Origin: an uncultured Acidimicrobium sp. | GTDB taxonomy: Bacteria; Actinomycetota; Acidimicrobiia; Acidimicrobiales; Ilumatobacteraceae | Direction: 5' to 3' | DNA: 23,607 nucleotides | Assembly (NCBI GenBank): GCA_903895515.1 | Contig: CAITUB010000025.1 | Location: forward strand, 1-23,607 | Shown: in pieces, positions 15,477 to 22,515 of the stretch | How the letters are laid out: every line of letters begins with the position of its first letter | Numbering within the stretch: the stretch's first letter is position 1 | Notes under the pieces: generated by a model | Seen by the model: only the letters and a program-made list of their open reading frames with translations | Told to the model about the DNA's origin: nothing | Databases searched by the model: none | Made by a program: the position numbers and the translations under genes

Positions 15477-16141
15477 TGAATATTCTTCCTGCCAAAGGTT
15501 CAGAGAACAGCATTCGTGCATTATTTTGGGAAACCTTGTCAATAGGCAATCCATTGCCATTCTCGCTTTCATGTGCACGTCGTTATGAAGAACTTGGTCT
15601 GGGTTGGTATCTCAGCCATGGAATTGACGATGCGGCTGTTGTGGAACGTGATGGAACTGTCATTGGGTACGGCTTGTTCTGTGCTGATGCTCAATCATTT
15701 AGGAAACATCAAAATCGACAAATGCTGTTGCTAGCAATTGAGGTGCTGTTTGCATTCTTCACATTTCGGACCAATGTAGAGTCGCGTCGGTTCTATTGGT
15801 TCCGAATCTGTGATTCGTTGACGATTTTCCGCAGCAGAAACACCTTACCTAACGATGTTCATGCTCATGCCCATCTCAATGTAAACCGCGCAAACCACGA
15901 TGCCTTTGCTGCTCGAATGCTACGAGGTCATTCAGATGCAATGTGTCGACGACATGGACTAAATGCATACTTCGGCGAAATGAATGCAGTTGGCGGCAAA
16001 CGAGTATTGAGCCTTCGGCGAGTCGGGGGCGACGTCGTCAATGAATCTCGAAACTTTACGTTCAGTTGGCTCGCAGGCGCACAAGTGCGACGACTGACGC
16101 TTGTAAGAACCGTAGATAACCAAAGAGAAATGGCTGCATAA
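15476..16141 (+). CDS. GNAT-like protein of the glycosyltransferase operon
   Basis: This 221-residue protein is not firmly recognised. The central part is FCADAQSFRKHQ, then HAHAHLNVNRANHDAFAARM followed by GHSDAMCRRHGLNAYFGEMN. It looks like the GNAT acyltransferase core, where an LNV strand is followed by a helix and an RHG turn, although the usual acetyl-CoA pyrophosphate loop (Q/RxxGxG/A) is degenerate or absent. A basic stretch (FRTNVESRRFYWFR) lies in the middle. No signal peptide or membrane segment is seen. It overlaps the second glycosyltransferase by one base and ends exactly where the dehydrogenase begins, so it is almost certainly co-translated. It might acylate a sugar of the product. 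Confidence 0.75.
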   Translation: MNILPAKGSENSIRALFWETLSIGNPLPFSLSCARRYEELGLGWYLSHGIDDAAVVERDGTVIGYGLFCADAQSFRKHQNRQMLLLAIEVLFAFFTFRTNVESRRFYWFRICDSLTIFRSRNTLPNDVHAHAHLNVNRANHDAFAARMLRGHSDAMCRRHGLNAYFGEMNAVGGKRVLSLRRVGGDVVNESRNFTFSWLAGAQVRRLTLVRTVDNQREMAA

Positions 16142-17521
16142 ATGGACAACGCATTACGAGTATCTGTTTTTGGTGCCGGTTACGTAGGTTTAGTAACCGC
16201 GGCTGGTTTGGCTGCAATTGGGCATCATGTGTTGTGTGTAGATGTTGACGAGAAGAAGATTTCAAGCCTGACAAATGGGGAAGTTCCATTTTTCGAACCT
16301 GGTTTGCCTGAAATGATTTCGCGAGGTGTTGCTTCTCAGAATCTTTGCTTCACAAGCTCGTTAACGATGGCCATTGACCACGGCCAGGTCATCATTATTG
16401 GAGTTGGCACTCCGCCGCTTTCGAGTGGTGCTGCAGACCTTTCTCAGGTGTTGTCTGTTGCCGCATCTATTGGAATGCACATTCAACATCGTGCGGTTGT
16501 CGTGGTGAAGAGCACCGTTCCCGTTGGGACTTCGGAATTGGTGCATGAAGCGATTCAGGACGAGCTCGACCGTCGCGGCGATTCAGTTTCATTCTCGGTC
16601 GCATCTAATCCTGAATTCCTTAAAGAGGGAGATGCGGTTCGCGACTTTATGGTTCCTGATCGCATCGTGATCGGGGTGAGCGATGAGTGGGCGGGCGATG
16701 TACTTGGTTTGTTGTATGAACCGTTGTGCAAGTCTGATGGTGTGTTGATGACGATGTCTACGCGCTCGTCGGAAATGTGCAAGTATGCAGCAAACGCAAT
16801 GCTGGCCACGCGAATTTCGTTCATGAATGAAATGGCGCGCCTGTCAGACATCGTTGGTGCAGATATCTGCGAGATTCAACGCGTGATGGCAGCAGACCCT
16901 CGCATTGGCTCAAAGTATCTCAATGCGGGTGCAGGCTTTGGTGGAAGTTGTTTTCCGAAGGATTTGCGAGCAATTCGGGCTATGGGGATTGATTTTGATT
17001 GCGACCTACCGCTTATTGAGTCGGTAATTGAAGTAAACACTCGCCAGCAGACGGTGTTGATTGACAAGGCTCGTGAGGTGTTGGGCTCGTTAAAGGGCAA
17101 ACGTTGCGCGGTATGGGGGCTGGCGTTCAAGCCAGACACCGACGATATTCGCGAAGCTCCGGCATTGCATCTCATTCACGCGCTTCTTGCCGAGGGCGCA
17201 ACGATTGTGGCTCACGACCCAGTGGTGCAGTGGCTTCCAATGTACAGCAGCCTGTCGCCAGATCTGTTTCACATCGTTGACGATCCGTATGCAGCCATTG
17301 CCGACACTGATGTGTTGTTTCTAGTTACCGAGTGGTCTGAATATCGAACCATTGATGTTCAGCGCATGACCGACCTGGTTGGCGATGGAGTCATCGTCGA
17401 TGGCAGAAATATCTGGGCCAAAATTGACTTCACTAGAACAGATGTTGCTTACCTTGGGATTGGGCGCCAATCAAACGTGGAACAAGTGCGAGAAACCTAC
17501 GCAGTTGAGCTTGCTGGCTAA
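16142..17521 (+). CDS. ugd: UDP-glucose 6-dehydrogenase
   Basis: This NAD-dependent enzyme oxidises UDP-glucose to UDP-glucuronate. The 459-residue protein has the dinucleotide-binding GAGYVG at 11-16, NPEFLKEGDAV near 156-166, KSTVPVGT at 123-130, Lys214 in SSEMCKYAANAM and the catalytic cysteine Cys270 in AGFGGSCFPKDL. WGLAFKPDTDDIREAPALHL marks the C-terminal domain. The length fits the bacterial UGD family. GDP-mannose dehydrogenase is the close alternative. The gene follows its neighbour with no gap and ends the operon, two bases from the convergent phnZ. It supplies the activated glucuronate needed for acidic glycolipids or polysaccharides. Confidence 0.93.
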   Translation: MDNALRVSVFGAGYVGLVTAAGLAAIGHHVLCVDVDEKKISSLTNGEVPFFEPGLPEMISRGVASQNLCFTSSLTMAIDHGQVIIIGVGTPPLSSGAADLSQVLSVAASIGMHIQHRAVVVVKSTVPVGTSELVHEAIQDELDRRGDSVSFSVASNPEFLKEGDAVRDFMVPDRIVIGVSDEWAGDVLGLLYEPLCKSDGVLMTMSTRSSEMCKYAANAMLATRISFMNEMARLSDIVGADICEIQRVMAADPRIGSKYLNAGAGFGGSCFPKDLRAIRAMGIDFDCDLPLIESVIEVNTRQQTVLIDKAREVLGSLKGKRCAVWGLAFKPDTDDIREAPALHLIHALLAEGATIVAHDPVVQWLPMYSSLSPDLFHIVDDPYAAIADTDVLFLVTEWSEYRTIDVQRMTDLVGDGVIVDGRNIWAKIDFTRTDVAYLGIGRQSNVEQVRETYAVELAG

Positions 17522-17523
17522 AA

Positions 17524-18066
17524 CTAGCTAGCGAGTGAAATTCGCTCCATGATTGGAACGAATGTAGAAAATTCTGGTGACACATGATTGAGCAGTTTTG
17601 CGCCTTCATCCCAACGACGTAGCGACACAGCATCTGAGAATCCTGGTAGCGATTCAAATCGCTTGACTTCATCATCGTTCATGATTCCACCCTGGATTTC
17701 CAAACTGCGAATAGATCCGGCAGAAAGTGTTGAAAAGTAGTCTGCTTCAACCGCACAGAGGTAGCGCTTTGCTTCAACGTGCAGGGCAATTGGGGCGGTG
17801 ACGCGTGGCCCAAAACTTTTTGCCAAGTACTTGACTGCAGTTGACTCGTGCTTATCGTTCACGGAAATATTGACATTTCCGGCCTTTGACTCAAGTGCAA
17901 GTAGATGACCAACGTCGTGCAGCAAGGCTGCAATGACGAGTTCATCGGTTGAGCCTGCCTCTTGAGCGAGCACTGCGCATTGAACTGCATGCTCAAGCTG
18001 TGAAACACATTCGTCATACTTTTGGGTTCCCCAAGTGGTGAACAGGTTTGCTATTTCATTGATCAT
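17524..18066 (-). CDS. phnZ: PhnZ-type HD-domain mixed-valent di-iron oxygenase
   Basis: PhnZ splits the hydroxylated aminoethylphosphonate made by PhnY into glycine and phosphate with O2. The 180-residue protein keeps the HD-type iron site: His26 in QLEHAVQC, His50-Asp51 in LLHDVGH, His73, His96 and Asp153 in LRRWDEGAK. Lys100 and Arg150 sit where phosphonate-contacting residues are known. These positions are about eight lower than in the characterised marine PhnZ. Glu19 matches the substrate-binding glutamate, but the nearby tyrosine (Tyr17) is one residue closer to it than the YxxE I recall. The ATG at 18066 overlaps phnY by 11 bases; AGGAAGG lies about 11 bases upstream. TmpB, which acts on trimethylated aminoethylphosphonate, is the alternative. 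Confidence 0.88.
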   Translation of the reverse strand: MINEIANLFTTWGTQKYDECVSQLEHAVQCAVLAQEAGSTDELVIAALLHDVGHLLALESKAGNVNISVNDKHESTAVKYLAKSFGPRVTAPIALHVEAKRYLCAVEADYFSTLSAGSIRSLEIQGGIMNDDEVKRFESLPGFSDAVSLRRWDEGAKLLNHVSPEFSTFVPIMERISLAS

Positions 18067-18838
18067 GTGAAACTGGCCTTCCTCGAAAGTCGTTGATTAG
18101 TGAAACTCTTACTTTTTTGCCTAAATTTTTTGAATCTTGGAACTCTTGTAATTTCTGTGCGTAATACGGTTCGCGCAGATCGCCTTCAGATAGCGCGTTA
18201 TACGTCGGGTACAACGCACGGCGATCGCGATTCGAATTGTTGTCGCCGCTTCTGTGTGGAGTGCGCGAATGGAACCACAGCGTTTGACCGGCCTTCAGTT
18301 CAACAGTGAACCACTCCATTGCATCGACAACAGATTGGGCAATGCATCCCTCTTCATCCATAGGCAAAATTTCTTTGTGCTTTCCTGAGACAACTTCTAG
18401 GCAACCATTTTCAACTGTGGCGTCATCAACAGCAACCATGCATGAAAGGTGGACATCTATGAAGCGGTAGGCGGGGGCATCTTGATGCGGTGAGTAACCG
18501 GCGCCTCCTACCAGTTTGTAGTTGATTTTCTCTTTGTACAGGACGGCTTGTTCGCCCAGAAGTGACGAGGCGGTTTCAACCATTACACCTTGAGTGAGGA
18601 ATTGTCGAAACCCTTCATGCGAAGGCGTGAAGTATTCAGTTCGACATAGCTTTGGACCATGCTCGGTTTGTTCTCGGTAATGCAACCATGGCCCGGTGTC
18701 GGGTAAATCTTGAATTTCTTGCACCCATGTTTGCAGCGCTGCAGTCTGGTCGCGATCAAGTGTCTGGGTAATCAGCCATCCAAGGTCATTGAACTGGGCA
18801 ATTTGTTCCTTAGTCAAGGTGCCCGACACAAACGACAT
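18056..18838 (-). CDS. phnY: PhnY-type Fe(II)/2-oxoglutarate phosphonate dioxygenase
   Basis: PhnY hydroxylates 2-aminoethylphosphonate at C1, using O2 and 2-oxoglutarate. From the ATG at 18838 it has 260 residues of the phytanoyl-CoA dioxygenase family. The iron-binding triad is His118-x-Asp120 (SPHQDAPAYRF) and His195 (HSRTPHRSGDN), and the 2-oxoglutarate arginine is near 206 (DRRALYPTYNA). A longer frame to 19033 is proline-rich, runs through the divergent gene's start and is rejected. TAGCGT seven bases before the ATG supports this start. It overlaps phnZ, so the two steps are co-translated. TmpA (trimethyl-aminoethylphosphonate hydroxylase) belongs to the same family and cannot be separated by sequence reading alone. 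Confidence 0.88.
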   Translation of the reverse strand: MSFVSGTLTKEQIAQFNDLGWLITQTLDRDQTAALQTWVQEIQDLPDTGPWLHYREQTEHGPKLCRTEYFTPSHEGFRQFLTQGVMVETASSLLGEQAVLYKEKINYKLVGGAGYSPHQDAPAYRFIDVHLSCMVAVDDATVENGCLEVVSGKHKEILPMDEEGCIAQSVVDAMEWFTVELKAGQTLWFHSRTPHRSGDNNSNRDRRALYPTYNALSEGDLREPYYAQKLQEFQDSKNLGKKVRVSLINDFRGRPVSHDQ

Positions 18839-18845
18839 GGTATTC

Positions 18846-18851
18846 ACGCTA
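18846..18851 (-). promoter_or_regulatory. -10 box of phnYZ
   Basis: TAGCGT on the minus strand ends seven bases before the phnY ATG, giving a leaderless start. A more classical arrangement is also possible: TCGACA (18872-18877) and TAATTA (18850-18855), 16 bases apart. No TGTTCAT box is seen 60-90 bases upstream, unlike the other phn promoters. Confidence 0.4.
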
Positions 18852-18934
18852 ATTATTGGACTCTCATTCGGTGTCGAGTTTCCCAAGATTTCACCTGGGG
18901 TTGGTCCGTTGCTAGACGGTGGCAGTGCTCGGTC

Positions 18935-18940
18935 TAAGGT
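18935..18940 (+). promoter_or_regulatory. -10 box of the kinase unit
   Basis: TAAGGT ends seven bases before the GTG at 18948. It is the main support for that start codon. The phnY and kinase promoters diverge within about 110 bases. Confidence 0.4.
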
Positions 18941-18947
18941 TTGGTTC

Positions 18948-20000
18948 GTGGGGGAAGTGTCATCGCATGTGGGCGTCGGTGCTCCGTATCTCGCGCGCCA
19001 TCTCGGCGTTCCCAGCCTGGCCATTAAGTCCATTAAGGCAATTGGAACTGGGCAAATGGCCGAGAGCTATCGGGTGTCCTTCATTGATGATGCTCATGGT
19101 CAATTACCGCCGTCGGTTGTGGTGAAGGTACCTTCGCAAAGCGAAAGCAGCCGCGCTGCATCACGAATTACTCGTTGCTACGAACTGGAAACTGGTTTCT
19201 ACACTCATGTGCGGTCGTTGGTAGGGGTGAGTGCTCCGAATTGTCTGCATGTGTGGTTCGACGCACCCAATGACGACTTTGTTTTGGTGCTTGAGGACAT
19301 TGTCGATGGCAAACAAGGTGACCAAATAACTGGTGCGTCTGTGGAGCAGGCTCGTGCGGCCATCGACGAGCTTGTTCAATTGCATGCCCCACTGTGGAAC
19401 TCTTCACAGTTGGACACCCTGAGTTGGATGCCTCGGCACACTATGGAGAGTTCGCAAGGCACTCGTGATTTGCTGCAATCAGTATTCGCCGGTTTTGCTA
19501 CAAGGTTCTCTTCGCTTGTGAGCGCCGAGGTGTTGGAATTGGGAAGTCGGCTTGTTGAAAACATCGATGGCTACGATCGTGCGTTTCCGAATAACGAAAC
19601 CATCGTGCACCGCGATTTCCGATTGGACAATTTGTTGTTTACTGAAACTGCAACTGGGACGATCGTAAAAGTGGTGGACTGGCAAACCACCAGCATCTCA
19701 GCTGGCGCAACCGATCTTGCGTATTTCATCGGGGCAAGTTTCAGCCCTGAACAACGTCGCGAAGTAGAAGGCGAACTGGTCCGCAGATACTGCGATGGTC
19801 TATCGCAAGCTGGAATTTCGATTGCGTTCCCAGAAGTGTGGGATCAATATCGACTGTTCGCGACATCTGGTTACATCATGGCCATCGTTGCGAGCATGTT
19901 GGTTAAGCAAACAGAACGAGGCGATGCGATGTTTGCCGCAATGGCGAACCGTCACGGGCAACAAATGATCGATTTAGAAACATTGTCACTCTTTAGATAG
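18948..20000 (+). CDS. APH/EcKinase-like phosphotransferase
   Basis: From the GTG at 18948 the protein has 350 residues. It has the aminoglycoside-phosphotransferase/choline-kinase-like fold: the ATP-side IGTGQMAESYRV at 32-43, Lys60 in VVVKVPS, the Brenner catalytic loop VHRDFRLDNLLF at 220-231 (His221, Asp223, Asn228) and the metal-binding VVDWQTTSISAG at 242-253 (Asp244). These kinases phosphorylate small hydroxylated molecules such as sterol- or choline-type alcohols. The substrate here is unknown. The start is uncertain: GTGs at 18957 and 18969 and a longer frame to 18789 exist, but the longer one would overlap phnY. It is followed after seven bases by a DUF7064-like gene, a pairing suggesting a shared small-molecule substrate. 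Confidence 0.82.
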   Translation: MGEVSSHVGVGAPYLARHLGVPSLAIKSIKAIGTGQMAESYRVSFIDDAHGQLPPSVVVKVPSQSESSRAASRITRCYELETGFYTHVRSLVGVSAPNCLHVWFDAPNDDFVLVLEDIVDGKQGDQITGASVEQARAAIDELVQLHAPLWNSSQLDTLSWMPRHTMESSQGTRDLLQSVFAGFATRFSSLVSAEVLELGSRLVENIDGYDRAFPNNETIVHRDFRLDNLLFTETATGTIVKVVDWQTTSISAGATDLAYFIGASFSPEQRREVEGELVRRYCDGLSQAGISIAFPEVWDQYRLFATSGYIMAIVASMLVKQTERGDAMFAAMANRHGQQMIDLETLSLFR

Positions 20001-20007
20001 GAAACGT

Positions 20008-21060
20008 ATGGCACTTTTTGACGCAGAAGACGAACGGTTTGGTCACCAACTTCCAGAACCATTTCGCAATGTTGTGCATCACAACGACAGCTGGAGAGAA
20101 AGCCTGTTCTTCATTATGCATAAACGCAACGAACCAGGTGACGTACTCATTCTGACACTTGCGCATTTTCCAGCACACAATGAAATGGACTCGTTGCAAT
20201 TAGGCCGCGTTGGCAATTCGCCAGTGATGGCCCGTCATGCACGAACGACGGCGGCAGACCCAAACAACTGGAATGTTGGCCCAGTGTCAATTGACATTGT
20301 TGAACCAAAAAAGAAAATTCACCTGCTTGCACGTAAATCAGATTCAACGCCGGTCGAACTCGACATCACGTTCACCGCGCGAACCGCTCCGTATCAATTG
20401 CGTCGCGGAACCATGAAGGCCGGAAACGAAGTGGTGTGGGACCAGACGCACATGTTTCAAAGTGGAACGTACAACGGCACCTATACGCACAATGGCAAAA
20501 CCTACGAAGTAGAGAATTGGTGGGGACAGCGTGACCATTCGTGGGGAGTGCGCGTGCATAACCGTTGCCCAATGTGGATGTGGACGCCAATTCAACTTGA
20601 AGAAGGCTTCCTGCAGGTGTGGCACTGGGAGTACCCAAATGGTGCGCGCGTGTATACCGATGGTTGCTTTGCCCCTGTTGGAGGCGGAGACCCGATACCG
20701 GTCATTGCGTTCGAACACGACTTGCAGTGGCAAGACGCAAAAGGCAATGACGTTTCATACGGACAATTTGGCGAAGAAGTTGCCGGTCTTGCAGGCGTCT
20801 TAACGTTCACGCTCGAAGGCGGACGCAAATTTGTCGTGGAGGGAACTGGCAGGTGGGCTCAGCGTTACAGCGGCATCGCCACGAAGGCACCGAATGTGCT
20901 GGGCGGAGGACTTTCAGAAATGCAGGTCACCACTTCAGACGGCCAGCGTGGCAGTGCGATCTATGAATTGACAGGGCAGTGGCACCATCGTTATTTCCCA
21001 ATCGCACGTGGAGAAAAACTGCCGCCTTTAGGGGTAACGCCTGGCGAATTACACTCGTGA
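20008..21060 (+). CDS. DUF7064/DUF7065-like (AttH/CrtC-fold) protein
   Basis: This 350-residue protein is probably two lipocalin-like barrels in tandem, as in the hydroxyneurosporene-synthase (CrtC)/AttH superfamily. The marker ENWWGQRDHSWGVR at 169-182 is the clearest signature. Other recognisable stretches are GTYTHNGKTYEVEN and WTPIQLEEGFLQVWHWEYPN; a YGQFGEEVAG segment lies between the halves. No signal peptide or membrane helix is seen. Relatives are often found next to kinases of this kind and among lipid or steroid genes in actinobacteria. The function is unknown; binding or hydrating a hydrophobic molecule is possible. AGGAAA at 19999-20004 precedes the ATG. Confidence 0.8.
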   Translation: MALFDAEDERFGHQLPEPFRNVVHHNDSWRESLFFIMHKRNEPGDVLILTLAHFPAHNEMDSLQLGRVGNSPVMARHARTTAADPNNWNVGPVSIDIVEPKKKIHLLARKSDSTPVELDITFTARTAPYQLRRGTMKAGNEVVWDQTHMFQSGTYNGTYTHNGKTYEVENWWGQRDHSWGVRVHNRCPMWMWTPIQLEEGFLQVWHWEYPNGARVYTDGCFAPVGGGDPIPVIAFEHDLQWQDAKGNDVSYGQFGEEVAGLAGVLTFTLEGGRKFVVEGTGRWAQRYSGIATKAPNVLGGGLSEMQVTTSDGQRGSAIYELTGQWHHRYFPIARGEKLPPLGVTPGELHS

Positions 21061-21084
21061 CATACATATATAGGGAGCACTTGA

Positions 21085-21972
21085 ATGAATAACGAACAGT
21101 TCGCAAAAGTAAAAAGCGGCAAAGGTTTTATTGCGGCACTCGATCAAAGCGGTGGCAGCACCCCAAAAGCATTGATGCTGTATGGCATTGAAGAGAACGA
21201 GTATTCGGGTGATGAGCAGATGTACGACCTCATTCATGCAATGCGGACTCGAATAATCAAGAGTTCTGTGTTTTCTGGCGAACGTGTGTTGGGCGCCATT
21301 TTGTTTGAGATGACCATGGATCGCAAGATTGACGGCAAAGGTTCGGCCGAATTTCTGTGGGAAGACAAAGGCGTAGTTCCGTTTTTGAAAATTGATAAGG
21401 GTCTGGCCGATGAAGCCGACGGCGTGCAGGTGATGAAGCCAATGCCGGAACTCAATGCGCTGCTTGAGCGAGCAAAACAGCACGGAGTATTTGGCACCAA
21501 GATGCGTTCGGTAATCAAATTGGCTAACGAAAAGGGAATCAAAGCAGTTGTCAGCCAACAGTTTGGAGTTGGCAAGCAAATCATTGCTGCCGGTCTCGTG
21601 CCAATCATCGAACCAGAAGTAGATATCAAGAGCCCTCAGAAGGCAGAAGCCGAAGCATTGATGAAGACTGCAATCTTGGCTGAACTTAATGCTTTGTCAG
21701 CAGATCAGAACGTGATGTTGAAGCTGACGCTTCCAAACACTGCTGGTTTCTTCGACGAACTCGTTGCACATCCTCGCGTTGTTCGAGTGGTTGCGCTTTC
21801 TGGTGGTTACAGCCGTGCCGATGCAAACGTTGCGCTTGCAAAAAACAAGGGAGTCATTGCCAGTTTCTCGCGTGCACTCACCGAAGGCTTGTCGGCAAAG
21901 CAGAGCGATACAGAATTTGATTCGTTGCTGAATTCAGCAATTCAAGGAATTTACGACGCGTCAAACACCTGA
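21085..21972 (+). CDS. class I fructose-bisphosphate aldolase
   Basis: This enzyme interconverts fructose-1,6-bisphosphate with dihydroxyacetone phosphate and glyceraldehyde-3-phosphate through a lysine Schiff base. The 295-residue protein has GFIAALDQSGGSTPKAL at 14-30, FGTKMRSVI at 136-144, VPIIEPEVD at 172-180 and NVMLKLTLPNTAG at 209-221, where Lys213 is the likely Schiff-base lysine. The late VALSGGYSRADAN carries the phosphate loop. The length fits the short bacterial class I group. A strong ribosome site, AGGGAG at 21072-21077, lies seven bases before the ATG. It follows the DUF7064 gene by 24 bases. The end overlaps msrA tail to tail by 12 bases. Confidence 0.93.
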   Translation: MNNEQFAKVKSGKGFIAALDQSGGSTPKALMLYGIEENEYSGDEQMYDLIHAMRTRIIKSSVFSGERVLGAILFEMTMDRKIDGKGSAEFLWEDKGVVPFLKIDKGLADEADGVQVMKPMPELNALLERAKQHGVFGTKMRSVIKLANEKGIKAVVSQQFGVGKQIIAAGLVPIIEPEVDIKSPQKAEAEALMKTAILAELNALSADQNVMLKLTLPNTAGFFDELVAHPRVVRVVALSGGYSRADANVALAKNKGVIASFSRALTEGLSAKQSDTEFDSLLNSAIQGIYDASNT

Positions 21973-22479
21973 TGCATAGGTAACGCCGGTGCCGCGAATG
22001 CCGCAGTAACCGTCAGGGTTTTTTGCCAAATATTTCTGGTGGTATTCCTCTGCAATGTAGAACGTGTCAAGTGGCGCGATTTCGGTGGTAATTGTTCCGT
22101 ATCCAGCAGTAGTTAAGCCAGCCTGGAAATTGCGACACGTTGTCTGCGCATCTGTCGCTTGTTCATCGTTCGTTGTGTAAATGGTGCTGCGGTACTGAGT
22201 TCCAAAGTCGTTGCCTTGGCGCATGCCCTGCGTTGGATCGTGGTTTTCCCAAAACACATTCAAGAGATCGGTGTAGGGGATAACTGACGAGTTGTACTTC
22301 ACGAGCACTACTTCTGCATGGTGCGTGGTACCACTACACACGTCTTTGTATGAAGGGTTCGTTGTTACCCCACCTGCATAACCAACGGCAGTCTCTAACA
22401 CTCCGTCGAGTGACCAGAACAAGCGCTCGGCGCCCCAGAAGCAACCCATGCCGAACACTGCAGTTTGTGTGTTGTCCAT
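21961..22479 (-). CDS. msrA: peptide methionine sulfoxide reductase MsrA
   Basis: MsrA repairs oxidised methionine (the S epimer) in proteins. The 172-residue protein has the catalytic GCFWGAE at 12-18 (Cys13), GYAGGVTTNPSYKDVCSG and EVVLVKY, then EYHQKYL near 140-146. A C-terminal GYCGIRGTG with Cys159 is the likely resolving cysteine. The usual TGHAEVV is THHAEVV here. The ATG at 22479 is chosen over a GTG at 22485 because TACATT sits six bases upstream of it. It is divergent from the acyltransferase gene with only 36 bases between, and its 3' end overlaps the aldolase stop. Confidence 0.95.
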   Translation of the reverse strand: MDNTQTAVFGMGCFWGAERLFWSLDGVLETAVGYAGGVTTNPSYKDVCSGTTHHAEVVLVKYNSSVIPYTDLLNVFWENHDPTQGMRQGNDFGTQYRSTIYTTNDEQATDAQTTCRNFQAGLTTAGYGTITTEIAPLDTFYIAEEYHQKYLAKNPDGYCGIRGTGVTYASGV

Positions 22480-22485
22480 TCGCAC

Positions 22486-22491
22486 AATGTA
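22486..22491 (-). promoter_or_regulatory. -10 box of msrA
   Basis: TACATT on the minus strand ends six bases before the msrA ATG, again the leaderless arrangement. It shares a 36-base region with the divergent acyltransferase promoter, so the two -35 regions must lie inside each other's genes. Confidence 0.4.
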
Positions 22492-22502
22492 GCCCCGATT
22501 GG

Positions 22503-22508
22503 TAGCGT
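22503..22508 (+). promoter_or_regulatory. -10 box of the acyltransferase gene
   Basis: TAGCGT ends seven bases before the GTG at 22516, supporting that start. It is the same hexamer and spacing as for phnY. Confidence 0.4.
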
Positions 22509-22515
22509 CATTCCA

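Noticed and set aside
18839..19033. 65-residue N-terminal extension of PhnY
   Set aside because: It is proline- and serine-rich without family similarity, and would overlap the divergent kinase gene. The ATG at 18838 has a -10 box at the right distance.
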